Assembly: GCA_902776375.1 (NCBI GenBank)
Contig: CACYPV010000009.1
Span: forward strand, 1 to 58,178
DNA from: an uncultured Ruminococcus sp.
Lineage (GTDB): Bacteria; Bacillota; Clostridia; Oscillospirales; Acutalibacteraceae
Direction: 5' to 3'
Length of the DNA: 58,178 bases
Shown here: piece by piece, positions 42,835-51,304 of the stretch
Layout: every line of letters starts with the position of its first letter
Position numbering within the stretch: the first letter of the stretch is position 1
Translations under genes and position numbers: made by a program
Notes under the pieces: model-generated
Told to the model about the DNA's origin: nothing
What the model saw: only the letters and a program-made list of their open reading frames with translations
Databases searched by the model: none

Positions 42835-45603
42835 TCAATCCTGACTATTCTGCAAAACGTTCCTGCGTTCGAGCCATTCGTTGTATGTCATAAGGACGTC
42901 GCGGGGCTTGCTTCCCTGGTGCGGGCCCACTATGCCGAGCTGCTCCATGTCGTCGATCATTCTGCCGGCGCGGGCGTAGCCCACCTTCAGGCGGCGCTGG
43001 AGCATTGAAGTGGAAGCCTGTCCGCTCTCGATGACGAACTGGATAGCCTCCTCCATTTTAGAGTCGATGCTGATTCCGTCGGCGTCGCCGTCGTCGGAGC
43101 CGCCCTTCTTGTTGCCGATGCCTTCCGCCTCGATGCGCTTGATGTTTTCCTCGATCTCGGCGTTGTACTCAGCCCTCGCGCTCTTTTTGATGTAGGCGGT
43201 CACGCCCTCGATCTCTTCCTCGGAGGCGTAGCAGCCCTGAACGCGTATAGGCTTGGGCGCGCCTACGGGCGAGAACAGCATGTCGCCGCGGCCGATAAGC
43301 TTTTCGCCGCCGCCCACGTCGAGGATGGTTCGCGAATCCATGTTGGAGCTCACCTTGAGCGAGATGCGGCTGGGCACGTTCGCCTTGATAAGACCCGTGA
43401 TGACGTTTACGGTCGGGCGCTGGGTGGCGAGTATCAGGTGCATGCCGGCGGCACGCGCCATCTGAGCAAGACGGCAGATGCTGTCCTCGACCTCGCTGGG
43501 AGCCGCCATCATCAAATCGGCGAGCTCGTCGATCGCGATGACTACGCGCGACATCTTCTCTTTGGCGACGGGCAGTCCGTTCACTTCGATAACGGGCTGG
43601 ATCAGCTCGCCCTCCTCGTTTTCAACGGGCGGGTTGTCCTTCATATATTTCAGATTTTTCTCGATCAGCGCATTATAGGAATCTATGTCCTTGCAGTCGA
43701 ATTCCGAGAATATCTTGTAGCGGTTGAGCATTTCGTTAACAGCCCAGCCCAGCGCCGCCGCCGCCTTTTTAGCGTCGGAAACTATCGGCACCAGCAGGTG
43801 CGGAATGCCCTTGTACTTTGAAAATTCTACCATCTTGGGGTCGATGAGCAGCAGCTTGACCTCGTCGGGGGTAGCCTTGTAAAGAATACTTATCAGTATG
43901 GAGTTTACGCAGACCGATTTACCGGAGCCTGTGGTACCGGCTATGAGCAGGTGAGGCATTTTGGCGATGTCGGTCAGGACTATCTCGCCGGAGATATCGC
44001 GTCCCAGCACGGCGGTCAGCTTGCTTTTCGCCCTGCGGAACTCGTCGGAGTCGATAAGCTCGCGCATCGAGACCATGCTGACTACCTTGTTCGGCACCTC
44101 GATACCCACCGCCGCCTTGCCCGGGATAGGCGCCTCGATCCTGACGCCGTTCGCGGCTAGGTTGAGGGCGATATCGTCGGAAAGGTTGGTTATCTTGCTT
44201 ATCTTAACGCCGGGCGCGGGCTGCAGCTCGTAGCGCGTTACGGACGGACCGCGGCAGATGTTGGTGATGTTGGCGTTAACGCCGAAGCTGTTGAGCGTGT
44301 CGATCAGCTTGCGCGAGTTGGTCTGAAGCTCCTCCATCGCGTTCTGCTCGTTAGTGTTGCTCGGCGGCTTCAAAAGCTGCACGGGCGGGAAGCGGTAGCT
44401 ATCCTCGGGTTTTGTTTCTTTTACAGAATTATCCTTGCCGTAACCGAGGTTGTCAAACTCGCTTGCGGCTTCTTCACCCTTCTTCTTTTTCTTGACGTTT
44501 ACGGGCACGGTCTGGGGGTCGGCCTGCTTTGCGCCGCCGCTCACGCGGTTGGAGCGCTTCTCCTGAGATATCTCCTCGGCGATATGCTCGATGGTCGTGT
44601 CCTTAGCGCCCATCGGACGGCTTGCGCGGTCGATGATGTTTTGAAGATCGGTGGAAAGATCCATGTCGCGCGCGTTGCCCTCGTTGCGGTCGGAGCGGTC
44701 GATACCCACGCCGGAAGCAACCGTTCTTCTCGGTTTTTTCTTTTTAGTATAGCCCTCCTCGCCGTCGAGCGGGATGTCGATATCGCTGCGCGGCACGTAG
44801 TTTTTGCCGTAGCTGAGCGGGATATCAATCTCGCTGTCGGGGATGGTGTCGGGGTCGATGCCCATTTTCTTAGCCTGCCTGCGCACGCGGTGACGGGTGA
44901 GCCTGCGCTTGCTCTCGACGCGGGCGCGTCTGACGGCGCGGGCGACGTCGTTTACGGAAAGGTTGGCGAGCACGAAGATTATAGCGAGCAGGATGAGCAC
45001 GCAAAGGATAGCGCCCACCACGTTGCCGCAGAGCAGTGCGAGCGGATAGCCCAGAATGCCGCCGATAAAGCCGCAGCTGAACACGAAGTAATGGGTGCTC
45101 TCGGTGCAGACGGCATTGTACGCGTCGCCGTAAAGGTTGCCGAGCGCCGCAAAATAATTGACGTCCCTGTGCTCCGCTCCGCAGATTATGTAAATGAACG
45201 CGCCGGCAAAAAGCACTGTGAGTACGCACAGCGCGACCTTCGCCTTGAAGTGCGCGACGTAGGTCTTTTCCTTCTCGTTCATTATGCAGAGGTACACGAA
45301 CGCCGCCGGAACCAGTATTATTCCGAAGCCGAAAATGCCTATGAAAGCCGCGCGGACGTTAGTCCACACGCTCGCGCCGCGGAACAATATCATTATGGTG
45401 AAGAATATCGCGAGCGAGGCGTAAAGAATGGACTTCACACGCGGGCTCAAGCCCCCGCTTTTCTGCGGCGGCTGCGTGCGGCGCGCGGAGCTTTTTTGAG
45501 TGTTCGCGCTCTTTGCGCTATTCGTTTTTTTGGATTTGCCTGAATTATTCGACCGCGCCGGAGTACGGCGGCCGGTCGTTTTGTTACGATCGTTAGAAGC
45601 CAA
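42835..45603 (-). CDS. ftsK: DNA translocase FtsK/SpoIIIE
   Basis: This 922-aa protein starts at TTG after AGGAG. After a basic low-complexity N-terminus, four membrane helices lie at about 55-210 (e.g. [33 protein letters not shown]), then a charged linker, then the motor: [15 protein letters not shown] (Walker A), [13 protein letters not shown] (Walker B), and a C-terminal winged-helix gamma domain ([20 protein letters not shown]) that reads KOPS/SRS sequences. It pumps chromosomal DNA at division or sporulation septa. Its position downstream of tepA and uppP resembles the tepA-spoIIIE order in other Clostridia. It is not part of the T7SS, although both motors are FtsK-like. Confidence 0.96.
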   Translation of the reverse strand: MASNDRNKTTGRRTPARSNNSGKSKKTNSAKSANTQKSSARRTQPPQKSGGLSPRVKSILYASLAIFFTIMILFRGASVWTNVRAAFIGIFGFGIILVPAAFVYLCIMNEKEKTYVAHFKAKVALCVLTVLFAGAFIYIICGAEHRDVNYFAALGNLYGDAYNAVCTESTHYFVFSCGFIGGILGYPLALLCGNVVGAILCVLILLAIIFVLANLSVNDVARAVRRARVESKRRLTRHRVRRQAKKMGIDPDTIPDSEIDIPLSYGKNYVPRSDIDIPLDGEEGYTKKKKPRRTVASGVGIDRSDRNEGNARDMDLSTDLQNIIDRASRPMGAKDTTIEHIAEEISQEKRSNRVSGGAKQADPQTVPVNVKKKKKGEEAASEFDNLGYGKDNSVKETKPEDSYRFPPVQLLKPPSNTNEQNAMEELQTNSRKLIDTLNSFGVNANITNICRGPSVTRYELQPAPGVKISKITNLSDDIALNLAANGVRIEAPIPGKAAVGIEVPNKVVSMVSMRELIDSDEFRRAKSKLTAVLGRDISGEIVLTDIAKMPHLLIAGTTGSGKSVCVNSILISILYKATPDEVKLLLIDPKMVEFSKYKGIPHLLVPIVSDAKKAAAALGWAVNEMLNRYKIFSEFDCKDIDSYNALIEKNLKYMKDNPPVENEEGELIQPVIEVNGLPVAKEKMSRVVIAIDELADLMMAAPSEVEDSICRLAQMARAAGMHLILATQRPTVNVITGLIKANVPSRISLKVSSNMDSRTILDVGGGEKLIGRGDMLFSPVGAPKPIRVQGCYASEEEIEGVTAYIKKSARAEYNAEIEENIKRIEAEGIGNKKGGSDDGDADGISIDSKMEEAIQFVIESGQASTSMLQRRLKVGYARAGRMIDDMEQLGIVGPHQGSKPRDVLMTYNEWLERRNVLQNSQD

Positions 45604-45628
45604 TCGGATTCAACTCCTGTGGTAGTTT

Positions 45629-45682
45629 ACTAGGTACTAGGTATTAGGTACTAGGTATTAGGTATTAGGTACTAGGTATTAG
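45629..45682. repeat. heptamer array (TAGGTAT/TAGGTAC unit)
   Basis: About seven 7-bp units, the reverse complement of the array at 4288-4346, are again followed directly by a two-hairpin element. Confidence 0.8.
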
Positions 45683-45689
45683 AGTCGGT

Positions 45690-45763
45690 GTAGGGGCGGA
45701 CCCGTGTGTCCGCCCGAAAACGTTGCAATATTCCGTGGGCGCACACATGGGTGCGCCCCTACG
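45690..45763. repeat. two-hairpin palindromic element, copy 3 (inverted)
   Basis: This is the same REPIN-like element as at 3016 and 4211 but in the opposite orientation: the GGGCGGAC-type hairpin comes first. It shares GTAGGGGCG and CGCCCCTAC ends. Confidence 0.75.
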
Positions 45764-45810
45764 TATAACCTGCCAACGATTCCTATAAATCAAACATAAT
45801 ACAAATCCGG

Positions 45811-45880
45811 AGCGAAGCGTGATTCCCCTTTCAAGGGGAAATGTCGTGAAACGACAAAAGGGTTGCCGTCCGGCTACGGA
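45811..45880. repeat. inverted copy of the mini-hairpin block
   Basis: This is the reverse complement of the block near 4010-4065 (GGGTTGCCGTCCGG, GTCGTGAAACGAC, TTCCCCTTTCAAGGGGAA). One stem has changed from GTCGC/GCGAC to GTCGT/ACGAC, a paired substitution that keeps base pairing. Confidence 0.75.
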
Positions 45881-45883
45881 CCT

Positions 45884-45917
45884 TAATTGTCAATCGTCAA
45901 TTGTCAACTGTCAATTA
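45884..45917. repeat. heptamer array (GTCAATT unit) reaching into the uppP stop
   Basis: Four 7-bp units of GTCAATT/GTCAATC/GTCAACT; the last supplies the stop codon of uppP. Confidence 0.7.
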
Positions 45918-46864
45918 AACAGCGTCGCGCTTTGACCGGTGAAGAGGTTCGCGCCGTTCATGATCTCGATCATCGAGACCACGAGCAGGGCGACGCCGAC
46001 TATCGCTGTGTAGATGATGAAAACTATCATCTTGTCGGATTTGAGGAACCACTTGAACAGCCAGATCGCGAGGTAGCCCACTACAGCCGAGACCGCCACG
46101 CCGACGATGAGCACAACGGGGTCGATGTCTACGCCCTCTTCAAGCGCGTCTTTGCCCTCGAGCAGAGCGGCGGCGAGTATGGACGGTATACCCAGGATAA
46201 ATGTAAAGTCGAGCGCCTTTTGCTTGTCTATGCCGCGCATCTGCCCCACCGCGAGGGTCGAGCCGGAGCGCGAAAGTCCGGGAAGCAGCGCGGCGCAAAC
46301 CTGCGTAAAGCCCACGCAAACGGCGTCGAGCACGGTGTAGCGCTCCTTGCCGCCATCATTGCTTCCGCCATGCATGTGTCTGCCTGCCGGGGCGCTGTTC
46401 TTTTTGCCGAAGTGCGCGCCGACCGCAAGCAGAATACTTGTGAGCATCAGCGAGCAGGCGGTGACTAGCAGTATCTGCGCGCCTGAAAAGACCTCGGCAA
46501 GATCCTTTATCTTCATGTCGGTACCGGGTATCGGCACGAACAAAACGAACAGCGGGATCAGCGCAATGATTAGCATGACTATCAGATTGCGCTCGTAATT
46601 CATCTCGCGCCACTTGAATTTGCCTGTGAAAATGTCGCCTATCATGCGGAAAAATTCCTTGATGAGGCTCCAGATAAGCTTGTGGTAGAACACCACCACC
46701 GCGGCGAGCGTGCCCACGTGCAGCATGACGTTGAAGAATAAATTGCCCTCGTCGGCGACGCCCGTAATGTGCTGGGTTATCGCCAGATGGCCGCTGCTGG
46801 ACACGGGCAGGAACTCGGTAAGCCCCTGGACCACGCCCTGGATTATCGCGTCAAAAATGTTCAT
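45911..46864 (-). CDS. uppP: undecaprenyl-diphosphatase UppP (BacA)
   Basis: This 317-aa integral membrane enzyme recycles the lipid carrier for peptidoglycan by removing a phosphate from undecaprenyl diphosphate. The two family motifs are present: EFLPVSSSGHLAI (about residues 17-29) and PGLSRSGSTLAVG. About eight membrane helices are predicted. There is a longer-than-usual loop with a basic, Gly-rich stretch (FGKKNSAPAGRHMHGGSND). It has GAGGAGAG before the ATG and follows tepA. Confidence 0.96.
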   Translation of the reverse strand: MNIFDAIIQGVVQGLTEFLPVSSSGHLAITQHITGVADEGNLFFNVMLHVGTLAAVVVFYHKLIWSLIKEFFRMIGDIFTGKFKWREMNYERNLIVMLIIALIPLFVLFVPIPGTDMKIKDLAEVFSGAQILLVTACSLMLTSILLAVGAHFGKKNSAPAGRHMHGGSNDGGKERYTVLDAVCVGFTQVCAALLPGLSRSGSTLAVGQMRGIDKQKALDFTFILGIPSILAAALLEGKDALEEGVDIDPVVLIVGVAVSAVVGYLAIWLFKWFLKSDKMIVFIIYTAIVGVALLVVSMIEIMNGANLFTGQSATLFN

Positions 46865-46910
46865 ATACTCTCTCCTCTTCCGTTTTTATGTATGGGCTTG
46901 CGCCCGTTTA

Positions 46911-47630
46911 TTATTCTGTATCAGAATTATTTATCATCTCATACAGCGCTTCTATCGCGTCCGACACCGTGCCGACCGAGTCGATAAGCCCTTCCTCTAC
47001 CGCTCGCTCGCCGTCGAGGATAGTCCCGACGTCCATCACGAGCTCGCCCGTATTTAGCACGAGCTGCGAGTAACGCTCGCGCGAGATATTGGAATGTTCC
47101 ACGACAAAGTCGTTTATCCTGTCCTGCATCCTTTTGAAGTATTCAAAGGTCTGCGGCACGCCGAGCGTCAAGCCGGTCGTGCGCACCGGATGCGCGGTCA
47201 TGGACGCGCTTTTGGCAATAAAGCTCTTTTTTGCGGAAACCGCGAGCGGTATGCCTATCGAGTGTCCCCCGCCGAGCACTATCGACACCGTGGGCTTCTT
47301 CATCCCCGATATGACCTCGGCGATCGCCAGCCCCGCCTCGACGTCGCCGCCGACGGTGTTCAGCAGGATGAGCAGCCCGTCGACGCGCGGCTCCTCCTCC
47401 ACCGACACCAAAAGCGGGATGATGTGCTCATACTTGGTGGTCTTGCTGTCGCGCGGCAGCAGGGTGTGACCCTCTATCTGCCCGATGATAGTCAGGCAGT
47501 GGATGAGCCTGTTTTTGTGGCAGGCGATAAACGAGCCCGACTCGCTGCAGCTCTCCGGCTGTTCCTCGGCTGCGGTTTCCTCATTTTGCGCTTCATTCTC
47601 GTAAAAATCATTAAAATATTCCTTCGGCAT
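46911..47630 (-). CDS. tepA: ClpP-like serine protease TepA (translocation-enhancing protein)
   Basis: This 239-aa protein starts at the ATG at 47630 (MPKEYFNDFYE) after GGAGG; the frame extending to 47792 lacks a ribosome binding site. The ClpP/crotonase fold carries Ser in GGGHSIGIPLA and His in MTAHPVRTTG. In Bacillus, TepA supports protein translocation and spore formation and acts on membrane-linked substrates. A SigA promoter lies just upstream; uppP and ftsK follow. Confidence 0.88.
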   Translation of the reverse strand: MPKEYFNDFYENEAQNEETAAEEQPESCSESGSFIACHKNRLIHCLTIIGQIEGHTLLPRDSKTTKYEHIIPLLVSVEEEPRVDGLLILLNTVGGDVEAGLAIAEVISGMKKPTVSIVLGGGHSIGIPLAVSAKKSFIAKSASMTAHPVRTTGLTLGVPQTFEYFKRMQDRINDFVVEHSNISRERYSQLVLNTGELVMDVGTILDGERAVEEGLIDSVGTVSDAIEALYEMINNSDTE

Positions 47631-47733
47631 AATTGCACCTCCGAAAGAATCATTCCCATATTTACTGAGAAAATTTATGCTCGGAGCGCGGCTTTGATAC
47701 CTGATTGAAAAAAGCGCAGAATTATACATTGTT

Positions 47734-47762
47734 ATTATAACAGTAAATGCAAAATTTTTCAA
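47734..47762 (-). promoter_or_regulatory. SigA-type promoter of tepA-uppP
   Basis: On the minus strand TTGAAA (47757-47762) and TATAAT (47734-47739) are spaced by 17 bp, about 100 bp upstream of the tepA ATG. Confidence 0.7.
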
Positions 47763-47856
47763 GATTTTCGGAGTTATATTTCTAAAAAACAATAATTATT
47801 TTTCTATATCATAGTATTATTAAGATTAATAATACAATTTTGGAGTGAATTGCAAC

Positions 47857-49131
47857 TTGGAAGCTAACATAATCATGGGTGTTGTCATCTTACTGCTCGT
47901 AATGCTTTCCGCGTTGTTTTCTGCAATGGAAACGGCTTTTTCGTTCGCGAACAAGATCCGCATCCAGCAGAACGCCGAGGACGGCGTGCGCAAGGCGAAA
48001 AACGCGCAGTATGTCGTCGAGCGCTTTGACAATGCCCTGACCGCAATATTGATCTGTAACAACATAGTCAATCTGGGCTGCTCGTCCATCGCCACCGTGC
48101 TGTGCCTGCACATTTTCGGCGACATCGGCTCGGCTATAGCCACGGGCGCGACGACGCTTTTGGTGCTGACCTTCGGCGAGGTCATCCCTAAATGCCTTGC
48201 AAAAGAGCATTGCGACGACTTTTCAATGAGCACCGCGGGCTTTTTGAAGGTGCTTATGATCGTGCTCACTCCGCTGGTTTTCGTGTTCATCAAGCTTAAA
48301 TCGCTTGCGCTGAAGATATCGGGCGGTGAAAACGACGCCCCCAGCGTTACCGAAAACGAGCTGAAATACATAGTTGAAAGCATCGAGGAGGAAGGCGTGC
48401 TCGAGGAAAGCGAAAGCGAGATGGTGCGCTCGGCGCTCGACTTTGACGAAACCACCGCCGAAGAAGTGCTTACTCCGCGCGTCGACGTGGTTTTCCTCAA
48501 CGTTGAGGACAGCCCCGAAAAGATAAAAGAGATCATCATCGAAAACCGCTATTCGCGCATACCCGTTTACGAGAACACCACCGACAACATCGTGGGCATT
48601 TTACATACGCGCGACTGGCTCGAGGCGCTTGCCGACGGCAAAACGCCCGACCTGCGCGAGCTTCTGCAGCCCGCGTACTTCGTGTTCAAAAACCGCAAGC
48701 TCAGCAAGATATTGGCGCACTTCAAGCGCACAAAGGTGCACATGGCGATTGTCACCGATGAGTACGGCGGCACGCTGGGCATAGTCACCATGGAGGATCT
48801 GCTTGAAGAGATCGTCGGCGAGATCTGGGACGAGGACGAGGAGATCGAGCGCACCTACTACAAGATCGGCAACAACGAGTACCTCGTTAACGGCGATTTG
48901 GAGCTTGACCAGCTGCTTGAGCTTTACGACTTGGACGAGGACGCGCTCGAGAGCGACGCCGTGACCGTGGGCGGATTCATTTTGGAACACGCCGGCAACA
49001 TTCCAAAAAAGCGCGAGAGCATCGAGGCGGACGGCTTCCGCTTCACCGTGCTCGAGGTCGAGAACCAGCGTATAATGCGCGTCGTGGTAAAGAAAACCGA
49101 CGCCGAGGAACCCGACGAAAACGAAGAATAA
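47857..49131 (+). CDS. HlyC/CorC-family (CNNM-type) transporter with CBS domains
   Basis: This protein of about 424 aa starts at TTG (47857, M-E-A-N-I-I-M-G) 11 nt after TGGAG; a GTG at 47845 overlaps the ribosome binding site. An N-terminal DUF21/CNNM domain with about four membrane helices is followed by a CBS pair (EVLTPRVDVVFLNVEDSPE, VHMAIVTDEYGGTLGIVTMEDLLEEIVGEI) and a C-terminal CorC_HlyC domain (GNNEYLVNGDLELDQLLE). Family members move Mg2+ or related cations or regulate that transport. It is monocistronic with its own terminator. Confidence 0.93.
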   Translation: MEANIIMGVVILLLVMLSALFSAMETAFSFANKIRIQQNAEDGVRKAKNAQYVVERFDNALTAILICNNIVNLGCSSIATVLCLHIFGDIGSAIATGATTLLVLTFGEVIPKCLAKEHCDDFSMSTAGFLKVLMIVLTPLVFVFIKLKSLALKISGGENDAPSVTENELKYIVESIEEEGVLEESESEMVRSALDFDETTAEEVLTPRVDVVFLNVEDSPEKIKEIIIENRYSRIPVYENTTDNIVGILHTRDWLEALADGKTPDLRELLQPAYFVFKNRKLSKILAHFKRTKVHMAIVTDEYGGTLGIVTMEDLLEEIVGEIWDEDEEIERTYYKIGNNEYLVNGDLELDQLLELYDLDEDALESDAVTVGGFILEHAGNIPKKRESIEADGFRFTVLEVENQRIMRVVVKKTDAEEPDENEE

Positions 49132-49163
49132 CGCAGGATTTTATTTCTATATAAGAAAATAAA

Positions 49164-49195
49164 GGAGCACGGCAAGCGCTGTGCTCCTGTTGTTT
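49164..49195 (+). terminator. terminator between convergent genes
   Basis: GGAGCAC (49164-49170) and GTGCTCC (49181-49187) pair with additional GC/GC pairs inside, followed by a broken T run. It lies between the transporter and the convergent 49211 gene. Confidence 0.6.
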
Positions 49196-49210
49196 TATCG
49201 GATAATAGTA

Positions 49211-49981
49211 TTATATGCCATTCAAAAAATCATCAAAATACCACTTGTTGTTTTCGAGCTTGAACGTCGCGGACAGGTCTTTGGTCATGTCGCCGAGTAT
49301 CGGAAGCGTGTAGGACAGCTTGACTCTGCCGGTGGCTTTTGTGCTGTCGGTTTCGTCGTAAGTCAGGCTTTCAAGCTTAAAGTGCGCGGTTATATTGTCC
49401 GAACCGAAATATCCGAGGATACCGTTCAGCGCCTGAACAGCTCCGCCCTCGACGTTGCGCTTAAGGCTTTGGCTCGGCAAAAAGCAGTTCGCCATAGCGT
49501 CGCGGTCGTTCTCGTTGAACGCCTTGTCGAACGCGGCAACGACGTCCCCGGGCGTGTTGTCGGGCTTCTTGGTTCCGGATATAAGATCCGCGACGGGATT
49601 CGACTCGCCCGTTATCCGCGGCAGAACGAACGCCGCGAACGCAGCGGCGAGCAGCCCCATGACAGCAACGGCGATAACAACGATGATGACGACCTTTTTG
49701 GTCGATGTTGGTTTTGATTTTGGCTTTGAAACAGGCTCAAAATCCTCGGCGTTTGATTCAAAGCCGTCGTCGACAGGCGTCGGAAAAGGCTCGCCCGCAG
49801 TTACAGGATTGCGCGGCGCGGCTACCCTTTCCTCGCGCTCAACGCGTTGCTTTTCAAATGTATAGGTTATATCGGCGGCTTGCACGGTCTTGACGTCTTG
49901 CCCGTATATATTTTCGGTGACGGGATCACCGTCAGCGCTTTCGCCGCCCGGAATCTTTCGCTCATATTCTTTTGTGTCCAT
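49211..49981 (-). CDS. single-pass membrane protein with NTF2-like (DUF4878-type) ectodomain
   Basis: This 256-aa protein starts at the ATG at 49981 (MDTKEYERKIPGG), preceded by AGAGG; the frame reaching 50257 is antisense to tRNA-Pro and is not real. A charged cytoplasmic region is followed by a membrane helix (about residues 97-122, VVIIVVIAVAVMGLLAAAF) and a C-terminal domain with DVVAAFDKAFNENDRDAMANCF and LENNKWYFDDFL, typical of small NTF2-like lipoprotein-type ectodomains. Function is unknown. Confidence 0.85.
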   Translation of the reverse strand: MDTKEYERKIPGGESADGDPVTENIYGQDVKTVQAADITYTFEKQRVEREERVAAPRNPVTAGEPFPTPVDDGFESNAEDFEPVSKPKSKPTSTKKVVIIVVIAVAVMGLLAAAFAAFVLPRITGESNPVADLISGTKKPDNTPGDVVAAFDKAFNENDRDAMANCFLPSQSLKRNVEGGAVQALNGILGYFGSDNITAHFKLESLTYDETDSTKATGRVKLSYTLPILGDMTKDLSATFKLENNKWYFDDFLNGI

Positions 49982-50137
49982 AATACACCTCTCGATCTGC
50001 AAATATATCACACGGTCATTATACAATATAAATCCGTGTTCTTCAAGGCTAATCCGCAAATTAAGCCCGAGAAAAGCCGAATAAAGCACAATTTTACCCG
50101 GAGAAAAACACAAATTTGCCCGGAGAAAAATTAGTAC

Positions 50138-50166
50138 TTGACAAACCGAAAAAGAGTTGCTATAAT
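50138..50166 (+). promoter_or_regulatory. consensus promoter of tRNA-Pro
   Basis: TTGACA (50138-50143) and TATAAT (50161-50166) with a 17-bp spacer are a perfect SigA match, 14 bp before the tRNA. Confidence 0.9.
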
Positions 50167-50179
50167 AGTAACGTTGCAT

Positions 50180-50256
50180 CGGGATGTAGCGCAGTTTGGT
50201 AGCGCACACGTCTGGGGGGCGTGGAGTCGCAAGTTCAAGTCTTGTCATCCCGACCA
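50180..50256 (+). tRNA. tRNA-Pro (GGG anticodon), CCA encoded
   Basis: This is a 77-nt cloverleaf: acceptor CGGGATG/CATCCCG, D arm with GCGC pairs, anticodon stem CACGT/GCGTG with loop CTGGGGG (anticodon GGG, reading CCC/CCU), T arm GCAAG TTCAAGT CTTGT, and A-CCA. The 3' part is a common integrase target, and the sequence to its right changes character. Confidence 0.95.
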
Positions 50257-50259
50257 CAG

Positions 50260-50290
50260 GAGACGGTTTTTTGACCGTCTCTTTTCTTTT
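50260..50290 (+). terminator. terminator after tRNA-Pro
   Basis: GAGACGG (50260-50266) and CCGTCTC (50275-50281) enclose a T-rich loop, followed by TTTTCTTTT. Confidence 0.8.
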
Positions 50291-50393
50291 GCCATTTTAC
50301 GCGAAAATGCTCAAAAACGGCTTAAACACTGAGCTTTTTGGTAATACCACAATCAAGTTGGGAAAACTTGAAAAAAAGAAACTAACACGCCAT

Positions 50394-50429
50394 AAACTGT
50401 CAAATAAACAGTCATTTAAACTGTCATAT
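50394..50429. promoter_or_regulatory. three 12-bp direct repeats upstream of hicB
   Basis: AAACTGTCAAAT, AAACAGTCATTT and AAACTGTCATAT follow one another with no gap, 60 bp before the hicB-like start. Regular iterons of this size suit a ribbon-helix-helix protein; the HicB C-terminus is of that type, so autoregulation is likely but not shown. The rest of 50291-50488 contains no gene. Confidence 0.55.
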
Positions 50430-50488
50430 ATTAGAGCCGTATAATCACAAGAAATCCTGAAAATTATTTTTATTTGAGGTTATAAGCA

Positions 50489-50854
50489 ATGCCGAAAAAT
50501 GATATACTGCAAAAAGCAGAAGAATACATGAAATTAAAATACAGATTTGAATTGACAGAAGATGAAGCCGAGGGTGGATATGCTATCTCCTACCCTGATT
50601 TGATTGGCTGTATGTCTTCCGGCGAAACCATCGAGGAAGCAGTCAAAAACGGCGAGGATGCACGCCGAGAATGGATTATCGCTACGCTTGAAAGCGGAAT
50701 GGAAGTACCTAAACCGTTTGACGCGGAGGAATACTCCGGTCAGTTCAGACTGAGAATGCCCAAATCCCTGCACAAGCTCCTTGCTGAGCGTTCCAAGCAG
50801 GAAGGTATCAGCATGAATCAGTATTGTATCTATCTTCTTTCACGTTACAGCTAA
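50489..50854 (+). CDS. hicB: HicB-family antitoxin-like protein without a HicA partner
   Basis: This 121-aa protein has the HicB partial RNase-H-like fold (GGYAISYPDLIGCMSSGETIEEAVKNG) and a C-terminal ribbon-helix-helix segment (QFRLRMPKSLHKLLAERSKQ, ISMNQYCIYLLS). HicB normally neutralises the HicA mRNA interferase encoded next to it. I find no HicA-like frame on either side, so it is an orphan, either a DNA-binding regulator or a remnant antitoxin. Three 12-bp repeats upstream are its likely operator. Confidence 0.88.
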   Translation: MPKNDILQKAEEYMKLKYRFELTEDEAEGGYAISYPDLIGCMSSGETIEEAVKNGEDARREWIIATLESGMEVPKPFDAEEYSGQFRLRMPKSLHKLLAERSKQEGISMNQYCIYLLSRYS

Positions 50855-50882
50855 TAACAATTACAAAAACTCTATAATATTT

Positions 50883-50921
50883 CAGCTCAGATATGAAATG
50901 AATCATACCTGAGCTGTTTTT
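50883..50921. terminator. bidirectional terminator between hicB and the XRE gene
   Basis: CAGCTCAG (50883-50890) and CTGAGCTG (50909-50916) extend inward with TATGA/TCATA pairs around AATGAA, followed by TTTTT. It separates two convergent genes. Confidence 0.8.
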
Positions 50922-51160
50922 CATTCCTCAAAAGAATAATTGTTCAGTTCCTCAAAATCTAAAAATTCTGCGAGAGTCATGCCAAATGCCAAGGCAATTT
51001 TATGAAGATTTACTGTGCCTGGATTCTTAGTACGTCCGTTGACGATATTATCAATTGATGATTGACGTAAGCCAGCCATATCTGCAAGCTTATTGATTGA
51101 CAATCCCCTCTGTTTACATAACTGACGGATTCTTTTAGCAAATAACTCTGAATACTCCAT
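50921..51160 (-). CDS. XRE-family helix-turn-helix repressor
   Basis: This 79-aa protein is a stand-alone HTH_3/XRE domain (RIRQLCKQRGLSINKLADMAG, recognition helix RQSSIDNIVNGRTKNPG) with a short tail ending in NNYSFEE. It is transcribed away from the SLOG-like gene. The 144-bp divergent spacer holds a perfect palindrome and two near-copies around a consensus promoter, so this protein is the probable repressor of itself and of the genes to the right, in the style of phage repressors or restriction-modification C proteins. Confidence 0.92.
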   Translation of the reverse strand: MEYSELFAKRIRQLCKQRGLSINKLADMAGLRQSSIDNIVNGRTKNPGTVNLHKIALAFGMTLAEFLDFEELNNYSFEE

Positions 51161-51182
51161 AATTATCTCCCATATTATCTTT

Positions 51183-51285
51183 ACCTATATTTGGTTAAAT
51201 AAATGATAATATGAGATTTCGATTGATTACCTATATATAGGTTGACAACAGAAATTTTGTTTTTTATAATTAACTATATATAGGT
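51183..51285 (+). promoter_or_regulatory. strong promoter bracketed by palindromic operators
   Basis: TTGACA (51242-51247) and TATAAT (51265-51270) are spaced by 17 bp. The perfect 14-bp palindrome ACCTATATATAGGT (51229-51242) overlaps the -35 edge, a one-mismatch copy AACTATATATAGGT (51272-51285) lies at the start of transcription, and a weaker ACCTATATTTGGT (51183-51195) lies nearer the repressor gene. Binding at the two main sites would block the promoter. Confidence 0.8.
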
Positions 51286-51304
51286 AGTTGTGGGAGAGGT
51301 AATT

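Noticed and set aside
49982-50257. N-terminal extension of the 49211 protein beginning MVGMTRLELATPRPPD
   Set aside because: It is the antisense translation of tRNA-Pro and its promoter, a well-known annotation artefact. A proper ribosome binding site lies before the ATG at 49981.
50291-50488. hicA toxin gene next to hicB
   Set aside because: No frame with the HicA double-stranded-RNA-binding-like pattern (GxxxxxxxGSH) is found in this stretch or after hicB.
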